Positions 35,701-44,907 of a stretch of DNA of 64,000 nucleotides are shown in pieces. Under the pieces are notes generated by a model, which was given only the letters and a program-made list of their open reading frames with translations, had not been told where the DNA came from and made no database searches. The number at the start of each line of letters is the position of its first letter. The first letter of the stretch is position 1. A program made the position numbers and the translations under genes. Location of the stretch: IMG/VR virus record IMGVR_UViG_3300035698_004821, positions 1 through 64,000 of that record; one strand, written 5' to 3'. This stretch comes from a virus.

Positions 35701-37159
35701 GGCTGTAGCCCTAGGGTCATTTCAAATGAACTGCACTAATGCAAGGGTACATGGTCCTGGCGTTTTAGCAGGAACTCACGTTGATTCTCTGGTTGGCTGG
35801 AACTCGGGGGACTTTAATGTAAAAGTAGTTACATCTATGTTTTACAGGGCCCCCACTAGTTCTGATGATCACTCTAATACTATTGAAGATATCACAGTGT
35901 TGGGTAGCCCTTTCTTTTTAAACTTTTTAGGTGTAAAGAAGTTTAAAAATGTGGCACATATATCTCCCTGGAATTACTCAACAGATGGTTTTGCTCCTCA
36001 GACTATAACAAGTAACGAAAGTGATATAAGTGAGATCATAGATTGTTACGCTCTTTGTGGCGATGACGCGTTACGAATAAGTATAAGAGAACGTAGCTGT
36101 GAAACTTCAGGCACCTTTGTTACCACTACAAACAATTCATGCATTAGCAGTGACACTAGGGTGCATTTTATTAATGAAAATAGGTATAGCAAGACTACAG
36201 ACACGCACTTAATGCATTTAGGAAAAGCGGATAGTGTCGGGGGTAATATAGCCTCTAAAACAATAATTAAGTTATTGACCGACGGTCGCGATAACACACC
36301 ACCCTTTGGTCACTTCAACTACACTTTTGAACGGATCAATGTATGGGGACCAATAGAGTCTAGGCTTTTTTGGTTGGGTAGTTTAGCTAACCCGTTTCAG
36401 GTTAGTAGAGGTTTGCATGGTGTGGTGCAAAACGTACTCTTTAAAGACTTTACTGTAGAAGCAGTCCCTGGTCAAATCTCATCTATCACATCTAAGGATG
36501 CCACTAACACACCCTCTAATATTACTTTTGAAGAACTATCTATAGGCGGCCAAAAAATATTTAGTGATAACCGGCATTCTTATGTGTCCGTGTCGGGTCT
36601 TGCATATGATATAGTCTGGGACATTCGGCCTGGCACAATACTTCTTGATCCTTCTGAGGTGCACAGCATCTCGTCTATTAATCTTCTTTATGCTGGTGAT
36701 GTACCGGCCATACTTGTAAGTAATAGTGAATCAGTAGCGACTACATCAGCTGGGCAAGGAGGCTTAACAGAGGTTATAGCTTTTGATCTACACCTAAAGG
36801 TAGGTCAAGCAACAGCCTCTGGAACTAATGAGCCCATTGATCCACCAAGAGATCCACCGACCGAGCTACCCGTATTTAGCATATCCGTTCCCTCCTCTAC
36901 TCCCAGCTTAGAGCAGGCTGTGGCTATACGGGATGAAGTGGTGCTGCCTATACTGCTAGAGCTTGATAAAATTGATAACAATATTGCTAAAGCATCCACT
37001 AATAGCAAGGTGGTGTGGTCGCAAAGTGTATTAGATCGTATAGAGGTTCCTGCTGTGTCACGGACCATAATTAAAATTAAAGCTGCCAACTACAGTAAGT
37101 TCACCCGAAGGGTGGACAGTCCTGTCGTAAGAGCGTCCACACCTAGACGAAGATTCTAA
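32768..37159 (+). CDS. Tail spike with two beta-helix parts, second GH28/GH49-like
   Basis: 1463 aa, starting one base after the previous stop. After about 100 beta-rich residues, residues 100-615 look like a right-handed beta-helix (YYVNSATGNDSTGDGSSGLPWATP is a typical entry). Residues 619-718 form a Pro/Ser/Val linker with short repeats. Residues 720-830 resemble the beta-sandwich preceding the helix in dextranase/polygalacturonase-type enzymes (VYAHTRETQFSCSVWD). Residues 930-1340 form a second beta-helix containing STDGF (D1073) and CGDDALRI (D1099, D1100), the catalytic pattern of GH28 and GH49; the H.GKADSVGG that follows resembles the GHG segment. The C-terminus is helical and basic. 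The likely role is depolymerisation of surface polysaccharide. The sugar cannot be told from sequence. Confidence 0.72.
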   Translation: MTTTTLTNYASAYAVGRQHVHFDCRASTPTTGLMSDRDAQGYWRVIRAGSIIKRENGILDFAWLGLDGDIVQCMAVDSAGNKGEFVSYTYSVAANTAADVVYYVNSATGNDSTGDGSSGLPWATPGKAATEMASALGGTESGVIFISGSNTYVITGSLWGGGDALTRQVRFIWDGTGTKPTLSFSNNATGFITGKRESPHIEGFILDGDAVDGTANSYCVTFNRDGGVAADRSAYNIMLVNCDLRNFSNHIEGNEVTVGSSDRSSGCFDFVALENCTLAGIHGASPGAQYYLYSWKYVEKWLLNNVSFGAAVSFNSGIRLLQTGRGYTSDVVEDYGIKRTRFTIAPGVGNETKLQSHVRWTKYAGDGDDVIGYETDASNVGISYVEDIRYYDCRLLDSRISFRANEGAVLNGVNVTRFDIINTVSKGYHIGRTAAVGHSISSIRWRDCAVIRDYQNGAFITIDGVADGLETDSLLFNGCYVYWRMTNGFEGGGVFYSAFNALRATIAAAVHGDSDNNHTAKVNSTFLRWASHSDDSGESDLTQWQAVSDADDSSDTHNSTTLFLTNNGASDFRDTDVTLTSGAGPLNNVGSPLALGVAIDSAGKLRSASTPDAGPYEFGATDLPDDPLPDDPLSPLLTTSSMPVVTVEVQSPPVTPLPLVSAGSIPAVTANIATSTEVVVGSPLISTVSLPVVVGSPLIPTAIPPLSSVSSLPTVSVASVDHFQIDTAGPGMESWRSTKFSATVNGDTAYVYAHTRETQFSCSVWDAGVDVEQSVLRYGASEATTVTISLADATAITSAIVYPKNLGVTQVISMGVLTLTVPANVRLRVEVNGDRAEVLSLLANPLTSTPTSVVDYTTLAKAIDSVSTTADGYITITAHGWTGFLRGLMTTPDELPTPTEGTIGAYEAVLLLVIDENTVVILDDNYVPRTFSASGSDVFMSPAQWTDTVNTLLIPAGQHNIGAQFTLGDNVSVYLEKGAVALGSFQMNCTNARVHGPGVLAGTHVDSLVGWNSGDFNVKVVTSMFYRAPTSSDDHSNTIEDITVLGSPFFLNFLGVKKFKNVAHISPWNYSTDGFAPQTITSNESDISEIIDCYALCGDDALRISIRERSCETSGTFVTTTNNSCISSDTRVHFINENRYSKTTDTHLMHLGKADSVGGNIASKTIIKLLTDGRDNTPPFGHFNYTFERINVWGPIESRLFWLGSLANPFQVSRGLHGVVQNVLFKDFTVEAVPGQISSITSKDATNTPSNITFEELSIGGQKIFSDNRHSYVSVSGLAYDIVWDIRPGTILLDPSEVHSISSINLLYAGDVPAILVSNSESVATTSAGQGGLTEVIAFDLHLKVGQATASGTNEPIDPPRDPPTELPVFSISVPSSTPSLEQAVAIRDEVVLPILLELDKIDNNIAKASTNSKVVWSQSVLDRIEVPAVSRTIIKIKAANYSKFTRRVDSPVVRASTPRRRF
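34634..34666 (+). repeat. Two tandem 15-bp repeats in the spike linker
   Basis: CTACCCGACGACCCA occurs twice in direct succession (34634-34648 and 34649-34663) and begins a third time. It encodes LPDDPLPDDPL at the start of the linker between the two beta-helix parts, a site prone to length variation. Confidence 0.9.
34799..34869 (+). repeat. Direct repeat with 42-bp period in the spike linker
   Basis: A 29-nt sequence at 34799-34827 recurs at 34841-34869 with two mismatches. It encodes the repeated peptide VVVGSPLI within the Pro/Ser/Val linker. The 14-residue period suggests an extended beta or polyproline-like spacer. Confidence 0.85.
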
Positions 37160-40100
37160 TGCTAGAAAATAACACAAACCTACAGATAGGACCCCTAAAG
37201 TATAGCCACGTTGTTCAGAAAATTGCTATACAGGAGAGAAAGTCTGTGGACGTCCTAGAGACTACAAGGTCGAATAGAAACTTTGTAGTAGACTCTGGCG
37301 AAGCAATGCACAAGGCGCAGATAAGACTATTGTTTACTGGGCTAGATGAGATCAATAGAGGTGCAGGAGCCGAAGGCGAAGAGAGTGGCCTAAGAGGACT
37401 GATAGCTCTATTCCGTACTGCCCCCATTATCTCCATACTAAACAAGTACCTGAATACATCATGGAAGAAGCAGGACGAACTGCTTAGAGAGGATGATGGC
37501 TCCCTCTCTGAGGGTAGTGTCTATTTCTCAGAGATAGTTCCTGTGGCCTTAGATGGTATAGAGCTAGAGAATGTCCCTGACATTCCCTTTAGTATCCAGG
37601 TCACGCTGTCGGTATCTAGGGTTGAGATTGGCCCTGTGTCTAACTCCGAAGTTCTGTATTACCTAGGTGAGAATAGCAAGGAGGATAGGAAGGAGAGACC
37701 TCAAGATGCCTTCTGGTTAAGGAAGTGGATAGAGCAGATATTAAGTTCTGATGAAATACCAGAGCTAAAGCCTACCGACTTTGATAAAGCTAACTTTAAC
37801 TGGTACGGTAAGACAGCAGTTGGCACAAGCATAGAGACTAATAGAGAGAACTTTCACTTACACCTTACTACATCAGATACAACGACAGGCGGTGTACTCA
37901 TATCTGAGAACTGCTCCATGCGCCATAGGTTTGCCTACAACAAGCTACTGGGTAACATCTTCTCCTTTCCAACGCACATGGGATCCACAGCCCGATCTAT
38001 GTCTCTGGACATTGTCTTCAACAACCAGGAGTCGGATGAAACGTACGCCCAGTTCTGCAGGTTCAAGGAGACAGCGGATGAGATAGCTAAGAGCAAGAAT
38101 AGGTTTGATAGAGTCACAGGGTGGCACATTCAGACCCCTATATCTAAGTTGCTTGGCCTTAAGAAGACGACACTAGCCGAAGGAGTCCCAGGTCAAAAAC
38201 CATACGAAGGGGTGTACGTGCCTGTTAATATTACCTCTGAGAGTGGGGAGCAACCTAATATGGTCAACTGTAGAATAGACCTACTAGAGAGTAATGTAGA
38301 CTTCTACAGGGATAATGAGATCAACCTAATCAATGGAGGCACAGACTATGAGGACCTGTGGCAATACTTTGATAGTATTATGGATCAGGAGTTCGCCTTT
38401 CGGAAGAAACTAAGGGATGATAAGGATGCGGCCATACGAGAAATAGTAGGTAGAAGTAGTGAGGATAACTACAAAGGGTACCAGCTGTTCTGGCCTATAA
38501 CCCAGGGGGTTACAAAGATCAAGACAGCTTCTCCCTTTGCTATACTAAATGTAGATACACTACGTGCCGTCTTCCTGGACCCTGACTTTGATGTAGGTGG
38601 AAGGATACGTGACGCACTGTTGAACCACTCTCTAACATACGGGGAGGTGGTAGCCAACCGTCGAGTAATTATATCTGATAAAGTTGTACAGAATGGTAGC
38701 CTAATTTGGAGAACTTTTGCTGGACTAGACAACAATGATCTAGAGACAGGAAAACTAATAGAGGCAATTCGTAATGTAGTTGCTACTCAATTCATGACTT
38801 GGTCTGACTTAGAGGAGCCAAGTGTGCAGGACATAGTTCGACATTTAGCTAATCCGGCTACCTTAGGTGATCAACCCCCAGAGATTCTAGGTGGGCTTGG
38901 AGCCGTAGATATTCTATCTACTGCCATAGCTATAGACCTAACCCGAGGGTTCTTAGGTGATGCTAAAAGCTTTTTTACTACAGAATCATCAACAGGAAAA
39001 GTACTTTCTAGGCTATTCTCAAGTAAGTATGAGTTCCTTCCAGCCTTCAAGGAGGCTTTGTTTAAGGTAATAACAGAGCGAAAGGGTAAGCCTAAACTCC
39101 TACCTCATGTATATTCTACAGATGGTGTCTACTCTGCCTTCTACAAACTCATAACATCCTACACCCTAGAGAAGGACGCCACCATAGGCATACAAGAGGC
39201 AAGAGATAACTATGTACAGGACAATAGGAACCTACAGGGCTCCAGTCTATACCCTGACCTTTTACTGCCTACGTATGTTGACCTCTATGGGAAAGATAGA
39301 TGGAGTGAGTTCGCGCCGACTATAGAAGACTTAGGTCTAGACACTTACTACGAGGGGGCACTTACTTCAGAAGACCTTAAGGCTGTTCAAGGTAATGACA
39401 TCGTGTCACCTGCTGCATGGTTCTATATAAAGCGAGTTAAGAATGGGGAGACAGGCTTGAAAAGCCTAGCCAGAACTACGGCTGACGTCATAGACAAGAC
39501 TAGTCCCAACCTCCATATCTCCATGCCCTTCAATACTAATGAGATAGCAGACATCAAACAGCTGATCCAAAAGGATGGGAAAGAGACAGGCATGAAGGGT
39601 ATGAAGACTAACCGTACCCTCTCTGAAATCATTGAGGATTCCTTATACTCCTACAAGGAGTCTGACCCCTCTGGGTACAGACAAGACCTAACCACCCTAC
39701 TAACTAACGCTGATAAGTTTGAAGAGGGGTATCTAAAGGATAACGGATCTCTTAAGGTCTACATACACCACAATAATAACTACTCGATACCTAGGGAGAT
39801 TAATGTTCCAGGACTAGGTGCTCAAGTATACAAGATAGCGAGCAAGAAGAGAGAGCTCAATACTGATAAGCTACGCAGACTAGACGCAGATGCGGCGTAC
39901 ACGACTCCTCTTGAGGAGGATGTCAAGTTCAACAGACACCTAGATGGCAACACTAGAAAACTTATGGACTCTTCTCTTAGCCAAATACCAGATGACCAGT
40001 ACAGCCCGGAAAGGTTGTTCCCATCTATAAAGGTATTCCTGATAGACAGAAGAGGCAATGACATAATAGCAGACGATGGTCTGTTCTCTGTCAACGCCAT

Positions 40101-43100
40101 AGTCTCTGTGGATGTGACACTAGATAAACAAGACGCCCCACTGGCCGTGATAAAGTTAGCTGACCCACTGTACACACTGCAGAATGACTACTTCGATAAG
40201 TCCAACATATCCAACAGGGATAGCAAAGGGAACGCTTTACCTGAGAATAGAAAGAAGGTCCTAGGCTCTCTAAGAGACCCTGACTCAGATAGCAACCTTA
40301 AGAGATACAAACTCATCCAGGGCAGATCCATACAGATCAGGATGGGCTATAGCTCCATGGCGTATAACCTGCCTATCGTATTCACAGGCAGAATTACAGA
40401 GATAGTGCCTGGTGATCAGCTCACTGTCGTGGCGCAAGGCTGGAAAGCTGAGCTTATAAACCGTAAGGTTAGCTTCCTTAACAAGGAGCCTGCCAACTGG
40501 GGAGCAAGAGACCTAGCTATCCAAGCGATAACCTACGCGAACCCGGATGGGTTCGGCGATAAGTTCCCTGAGCATGACGCTCAGTTCATCCTACGTAACC
40601 TTAGAAACCAGGATGTCGCTTCCGCAGTTACTAACGCTATAGATGCCTACCAGAACATCCAATTAGAGGGTGTCGGCTCGACAGGTGTTGTAGGTGGCTT
40701 AGGCAATTACATAATCAAGACCATAGGTCTTAAGTCGGTTACTAAGAAGGATAAAGGCTTTGACACACGCCTAAAGAACATATGGTATCCGGATACATCA
40801 CTGTACAGTAACGTATTCGGTCTGAGATCCACCTTTGGTTTAATGCCTAGCTTCCTAAACGATAGCTGGATTATACCCTTACAGCCCGCCTGGGACGCCC
40901 TACAAGAGGCGTCAAGACATGCGTGGAACTGCATTATAGATGTGGTGCCATACGATAATGAAGCAACCATCTTCATGGGCCATCCTGACCAGCCTTATTA
41001 CTTCACTCGGGGTACAGCCCTTAGCAAGGCGCTGTATAACAAGTACAGGAAGAGCTCTAACAAAGATGTTAACAAGGTGTTGAGCAACTTGTTCAATGGG
41101 TTCTTAGACTCTAAGTACTATGCCAATGAGGCTCCAGACTTTATAGAGGGTCGGATTAAGGCTGCTGCAGCACTACTGACTGAAAGACAAGGCTTCTTTG
41201 TAACTAATAGGAACGCGATTTCAGCTGCTGCCGCTAGCATCTTCCGAGGAGTAGAGCTATCGGGTCTGTCCGCATTCGGTTCCCTAAGTGACTACTATAG
41301 GCTGTACGCCAAGTACTTACTTGAAGACAAGGGTAACGCCTCTGAGCTTGTCGCGTCCAATGCCATATTTGAGGAAGCAGAAAAGTCCGGACTACCCTTA
41401 GCTAGACTAGAGCAGGTGAAGAATACGGGTGTATCTTCCGACTTCACTATCCTAGTCTTTGCCAAATTCTTTGGCATAGATGCTAGTAGAATATTCATAG
41501 GCTGGCCGAATGCAGACAAGGATATAAATCAAATACTAGCTAGGAACTCAAACGTGGAGGACTTCCTGAAGCCTGTAGAGATAGCTATAGACGGGCTGAC
41601 GGGAAGGAGCTACTACAGCGACAAGTTATTGGAGTACATAGACAAAGACCTACGCCGAATAAACTCTACTAGACCCCTCGTTGAATATGTGAGCGCAGGA
41701 TCAGGTGGAGCCTCAGTTAGTGCCTACAGCATTCTACCCACCCTTAGATACGCCAAGACGTCTACGTCGTACCTGAGTAACGAAGGTCTTACCTCGTTCA
41801 TTACTCAAAGCTTAGAAGCCTACAGTACTGATGATGCATCTAGCAGAGGTCTACTGGATAAAGCTTCACACAGGGCAACACTGACGGACCTTAGGGCCAA
41901 GATAGAAGCCATCAGATCCAACAAGGAATACATAGTTAGTAAGTCCATACTCAGTGAGCTTGGTGTACCAATTAATGGAAAGCTGTCTGACATAGTCAAG
42001 GACAACATAGCCTTATTCAAGATATTCATGTACTTCTTCTGCTCCTACGTCATGGAAGACGGAGAGGCTATACAGACAACACAAGAACTTACTGAGGATA
42101 ATGACTTCAAGTTGCCACCGAACATGAAGGTGTTTAGGGTACATCACTACGCTGACGATGACCACAACATTATACAGAATAACATTGTGTCTACTACTCG
42201 TGAGATGTGGAATACGGTAGTTATTGAGCACCCTTCCGCTGGCTCAGCCGAAGACACCGTTAGCTCAGAAGAGCAGCTCTACACTCAGGGAAGAATCAAT
42301 GCAGGCGCCAACTGGGTGTACTACCCCAAGCAAGAAGTGACAGGTGTAATAGGTCTACAGTTCCACCCTGGTCTAACATTAGCTAATAAGAAAATAAAGG
42401 TATTCACAGAGCTAAACTGCCAGAGCCCTGAGCTCGCTGCAAAGCTGGCTTGTAACCACCTTGCCCAAGGCATTAGAAAGATGTATCGTGGTAACTTGCT
42501 CCTACTGGGTAAAAACATTAAGCCCCACGATAGAATCATCTTAGGTGACAAGTACACCAACATGGCTGGACCAGTAGAGGTGGAGAGCGTGATACATCAC
42601 TGGAATGCTGATCAAGGTTGGGTAACCAACATCATACCTAATGCTGTATGCGACTCCAACCCAGGAGCAGGTATACTACAGACAGCTGCCATGGAAGCTA
42701 CCTTCCAAGGTGTCTTCAATGTAATTGACTTCGTATCAGACGCACTCATGTGGGCTACAATTATAGCAACCCTAGGCGCGGCTACTCCTCTAGCTGTGGG
42801 TGCCTTTAGTGTTAAGCAGGGTGTATTAGGTTTAGCCAAGAAGGTAGTGAGTAAGGGTCTACGTGGGAGCTCTAAAGAAATCCTCAAGTCGTATGGAAGA
42901 AGACTCAAGTCCGCAGGGGCAGGGGCAGGTGGTGTTGGCGGTGCGCTCCTAAAGAGAGGGCAGTCGGTGAATGCACTTAGAAAGGTCTTCCGTGAAGTAG
43001 CCGGTCCAGGAGTAGCTTTGCTTAGCAATGAGTTGAAGATAGGCGCAGCAGAATTTGGGGCACATATGTTCTTTAAATCCAATGTTATCGCTGGGTTTGT

Positions 43101-43287
43101 TGATTCATCTAAAGATGTCGAACAACTGCCCGTAATTCTATCCCCCATACTGTTCAATGGCAACCCATTTACATCAGGGCTAGAGACAGAGGATGCCATA
43201 TGGGCCATAGCCTCTTTCGGATTCTACTACTCCTCAAGAGAGCTTCAGAGAGGAGCAGCCCTTCTTTACGATGAGATCTTTAAATAA
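37159..43287 (+). CDS. Giant baseplate hub protein (gpD/gp27-like)
   Basis: 2042 aa, several times larger than T4 gp27 or P2 gpD. The N-terminal 400 residues are beta-rich and include paired domains of a kind found in large baseplate proteins. Residues about 950-1105 (FPSIKVFLIDRRG, VDVTLDKQDAPLAVIKL, GRSIQIRMGYSS, FTGRITEIVPGDQLTVVAQGWKAEL) follow the gpD/gp27 hub pattern, and later segments to about 1830 complete it (DRIILGDKYTNMAGPVEVESVIHHW). A hydrophobic helical segment lies near 1855-1885 (FVSDALMWATIIATLGAATPLAVGAF), followed by a basic region. No lysozyme or peptidase motif is seen. It starts on the last base of the spike stop (TAATG). A hub role at the tube tip is well supported; the long insertions are unexplained. 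Confidence 0.75.
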   Translation: MLENNTNLQIGPLKYSHVVQKIAIQERKSVDVLETTRSNRNFVVDSGEAMHKAQIRLLFTGLDEINRGAGAEGEESGLRGLIALFRTAPIISILNKYLNTSWKKQDELLREDDGSLSEGSVYFSEIVPVALDGIELENVPDIPFSIQVTLSVSRVEIGPVSNSEVLYYLGENSKEDRKERPQDAFWLRKWIEQILSSDEIPELKPTDFDKANFNWYGKTAVGTSIETNRENFHLHLTTSDTTTGGVLISENCSMRHRFAYNKLLGNIFSFPTHMGSTARSMSLDIVFNNQESDETYAQFCRFKETADEIAKSKNRFDRVTGWHIQTPISKLLGLKKTTLAEGVPGQKPYEGVYVPVNITSESGEQPNMVNCRIDLLESNVDFYRDNEINLINGGTDYEDLWQYFDSIMDQEFAFRKKLRDDKDAAIREIVGRSSEDNYKGYQLFWPITQGVTKIKTASPFAILNVDTLRAVFLDPDFDVGGRIRDALLNHSLTYGEVVANRRVIISDKVVQNGSLIWRTFAGLDNNDLETGKLIEAIRNVVATQFMTWSDLEEPSVQDIVRHLANPATLGDQPPEILGGLGAVDILSTAIAIDLTRGFLGDAKSFFTTESSTGKVLSRLFSSKYEFLPAFKEALFKVITERKGKPKLLPHVYSTDGVYSAFYKLITSYTLEKDATIGIQEARDNYVQDNRNLQGSSLYPDLLLPTYVDLYGKDRWSEFAPTIEDLGLDTYYEGALTSEDLKAVQGNDIVSPAAWFYIKRVKNGETGLKSLARTTADVIDKTSPNLHISMPFNTNEIADIKQLIQKDGKETGMKGMKTNRTLSEIIEDSLYSYKESDPSGYRQDLTTLLTNADKFEEGYLKDNGSLKVYIHHNNNYSIPREINVPGLGAQVYKIASKKRELNTDKLRRLDADAAYTTPLEEDVKFNRHLDGNTRKLMDSSLSQIPDDQYSPERLFPSIKVFLIDRRGNDIIADDGLFSVNAIVSVDVTLDKQDAPLAVIKLADPLYTLQNDYFDKSNISNRDSKGNALPENRKKVLGSLRDPDSDSNLKRYKLIQGRSIQIRMGYSSMAYNLPIVFTGRITEIVPGDQLTVVAQGWKAELINRKVSFLNKEPANWGARDLAIQAITYANPDGFGDKFPEHDAQFILRNLRNQDVASAVTNAIDAYQNIQLEGVGSTGVVGGLGNYIIKTIGLKSVTKKDKGFDTRLKNIWYPDTSLYSNVFGLRSTFGLMPSFLNDSWIIPLQPAWDALQEASRHAWNCIIDVVPYDNEATIFMGHPDQPYYFTRGTALSKALYNKYRKSSNKDVNKVLSNLFNGFLDSKYYANEAPDFIEGRIKAAAALLTERQGFFVTNRNAISAAAASIFRGVELSGLSAFGSLSDYYRLYAKYLLEDKGNASELVASNAIFEEAEKSGLPLARLEQVKNTGVSSDFTILVFAKFFGIDASRIFIGWPNADKDINQILARNSNVEDFLKPVEIAIDGLTGRSYYSDKLLEYIDKDLRRINSTRPLVEYVSAGSGGASVSAYSILPTLRYAKTSTSYLSNEGLTSFITQSLEAYSTDDASSRGLLDKASHRATLTDLRAKIEAIRSNKEYIVSKSILSELGVPINGKLSDIVKDNIALFKIFMYFFCSYVMEDGEAIQTTQELTEDNDFKLPPNMKVFRVHHYADDDHNIIQNNIVSTTREMWNTVVIEHPSAGSAEDTVSSEEQLYTQGRINAGANWVYYPKQEVTGVIGLQFHPGLTLANKKIKVFTELNCQSPELAAKLACNHLAQGIRKMYRGNLLLLGKNIKPHDRIILGDKYTNMAGPVEVESVIHHWNADQGWVTNIIPNAVCDSNPGAGILQTAAMEATFQGVFNVIDFVSDALMWATIIATLGAATPLAVGAFSVKQGVLGLAKKVVSKGLRGSSKEILKSYGRRLKSAGAGAGGVGGALLKRGQSVNALRKVFREVAGPGVALLSNELKIGAAEFGAHMFFKSNVIAGFVDSSKDVEQLPVILSPILFNGNPFTSGLETEDAIWAIASFGFYYSSRELQRGAALLYDEIFK

Positions 43288-43805
43288 TGGAACTATTTGA
43301 TAAACTAAGAAACCAAGCCAAGCTAGATTCTAGGCGATTCGGCAAGAGTATAGCCTGTAGGATTGTGTACGACAAGCTACTGGATATAGTGGAGAAGGAG
43401 AACCTTGCGCCCTCTGGTATATTCTTCAACAGGAAGACAGGGTTAGACCCCATCAATTACAAAATGTTTGTGATACCTGTGAGTAGCTACCCGCAAATAG
43501 AGAGGTTAGTTAAGGACTATACGACTAGCCTTCCAGATAACCAAGACCCCCAAGACTTTGAATCTATAGAGAGAACCACCCAATCTAGGTCAGGTCTTGT
43601 AGCAGCCCTTGAACAGAACCTCATCTTAGTTACGATAGGAATGGCAGTACCTCATGGACTGGGAGCAGGTCTTCTCCCCGAAATGTGTGACGTACTTATA
43701 GATAGTGTTGATGTAAACCAAACTATAGAAGGTACCTATGTCTATAGGACTAAGGAAAAACTTAGAACACGAGCACAGCTCAATGACAAATTAGACAACC
43801 AATGA
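43287..43805 (+). CDS. Small baseplate-region protein, unknown
   Basis: The 172-aa product is unrecognised. The N-terminal half is basic and helical (FDKLRNQAKLDSRRFGKS). The middle holds FVIPVSSYPQIERLVKDY, and a hydrophobic stretch LILVTIGMAVPHGLGAGLLP lies near residues 110-130. It begins with a TAATG overlap after the hub gene and ends with an ATGA overlap to the next gene. A baseplate or spike-tip accessory role is inferred from position only. Confidence 0.6.
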   Translation: MELFDKLRNQAKLDSRRFGKSIACRIVYDKLLDIVEKENLAPSGIFFNRKTGLDPINYKMFVIPVSSYPQIERLVKDYTTSLPDNQDPQDFESIERTTQSRSGLVAALEQNLILVTIGMAVPHGLGAGLLPEMCDVLIDSVDVNQTIEGTYVYRTKEKLRTRAQLNDKLDNQ

Positions 43806-44464
43806 CACAACCTAATCCCCTTGACGTCACCGCTATAGGCGGCTCGCACTCTGGAACGAAGTCTCAAGATGAGATGGCGGCCAGGGTTAGCTTTACAATA
43901 GATAATGATAAGAGTATATCTGAAGTAGGTAACAAGATAATGAGTGCTGCCGAGTGGCAGTTCACTTCTCTGTCTGACCCTAATAGATCACCCAAGTATG
44001 CTGTAGATCCTTCGGTCGCCTACTACGGTGCTGGTGCTCTTAGCTTGCTGCCTAGGGTAGGTAAGTTTGTCTTCGCCGCTAACATGAATGAAGCTAATCG
44101 AGGTGCCTTCCGTTTAGATCATGGAGAGTCTAACTTCTACTCTAGCATGAATAAGACCACCCTGGGGTCACTAGACATAGACACTGTGGACGGTCAAGTT
44201 CTTAACCCTCAGTCTCCTCAACAACCTAGCACCAACTACAGTCCTACCAAGCCTTGGATCAAAAAGCTATTCCCTACACTGTCTTCAAAAAACTTGATGT
44301 CCATAGCTATACTAGAGCTTGTGCAAAGGACACTTCTCGACTCACTAGACAGTCAGAGAGAGCCTCAAGCGTCAAAAAATAACGAGCGCAAACAAGGTAT
44401 AGACATGGGCACCATTATCGCGGATAACCAAGAGATACAAGATCAAATTTTAGGAATCAATTAA
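43802..44464 (+). CDS. Small baseplate-region protein, unknown
   Basis: The 220-aa product is unrecognised. It is rich in Ser/Asn/Asp with a central segment YYGAGALSLLPRVGKFVFAANM, a Pro/Gln-rich linker (NPQSPQQPSTNYSPTKP) near residues 135-155, and a helical C-terminus ending in an acidic stretch. The start overlaps the previous stop by 4 nt (ATGA), and its stop joins the gp25-like ATG by TAATG. Possibly a central-spike or hub-associated protein; no PAAR or lysozyme motif was seen. Confidence 0.6.
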   Translation: MTQPNPLDVTAIGGSHSGTKSQDEMAARVSFTIDNDKSISEVGNKIMSAAEWQFTSLSDPNRSPKYAVDPSVAYYGAGALSLLPRVGKFVFAANMNEANRGAFRLDHGESNFYSSMNKTTLGSLDIDTVDGQVLNPQSPQQPSTNYSPTKPWIKKLFPTLSSKNLMSIAILELVQRTLLDSLDSQREPQASKNNERKQGIDMGTIIADNQEIQDQILGIN

Positions 44465-44907
44465 TGGCTATATATACCCAACAAGATATTGAATCAACAC
44501 TAGATGGTGATATACAGCTATCCCCTAGAGGGGATCTACAGTTAGCCAATCCACTTGACACGTTCAAGTCATTAGCTAACTTTTTATTAAGGACAGACTT
44601 CGGAGATTATAGCCCGGATACATCGGTAGGCTGCAATCTAGGTTCCTTCGTAGGTGAGCTAAACACTACGGATAACAGGCAGTTTATGGAGTATAATATA
44701 ACTAGTGTCCTGCGAGAGAGATTATTCACCGTAGCAGATGTTGAAGCTACGGTTGTTCCATTCGATCTAAACGAAGTTCTTTGTGTTGTCAATATAGGTG
44801 GTTCCTACTTACTAGATGGAACCATACAGACTATTAAAGGCGAAACACTAACGTACACATTCCCATATATAGATGGGACCCACATCACGCCAATCACTAC
44901 AGACTAA
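44464..44907 (+). CDS. Baseplate wedge protein, gp25/DUF2634-like
   Basis: 147 aa. The order QDIESTLDGDIQLSPRGDLQLANPLDTFKSLANFLLRTDFGDYSPDTSVG is that of gp25/W/XkdS-type sheath-initiator wedge proteins: an initial Asp-Gly-Asp turn, a helix leading to LL.T..G, and a small beta-sheet. The C-terminal half ends with a beta hairpin (TIQTIKGETLTYTFP). It directly precedes the J-like wedge gene with a one-base overlap, the usual gp25-gp6 pairing. It would anchor the first sheath ring on the baseplate. Confidence 0.78.
   Translation: MAIYTQQDIESTLDGDIQLSPRGDLQLANPLDTFKSLANFLLRTDFGDYSPDTSVGCNLGSFVGELNTTDNRQFMEYNITSVLRERLFTVADVEATVVPFDLNEVLCVVNIGGSYLLDGTIQTIKGETLTYTFPYIDGTHITPITTD

Noticed and set aside
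42612-43208. 198-codon antisense open frame
   Set aside because: Shadow of the hub gene's C-terminal part; every other supported gene is on the + strand.
37159-43287. Tail lysozyme or peptidoglycan hydrolase domain in the hub
   Set aside because: I looked for lysozyme, NlpC/P60 and M23-type motifs and saw none.
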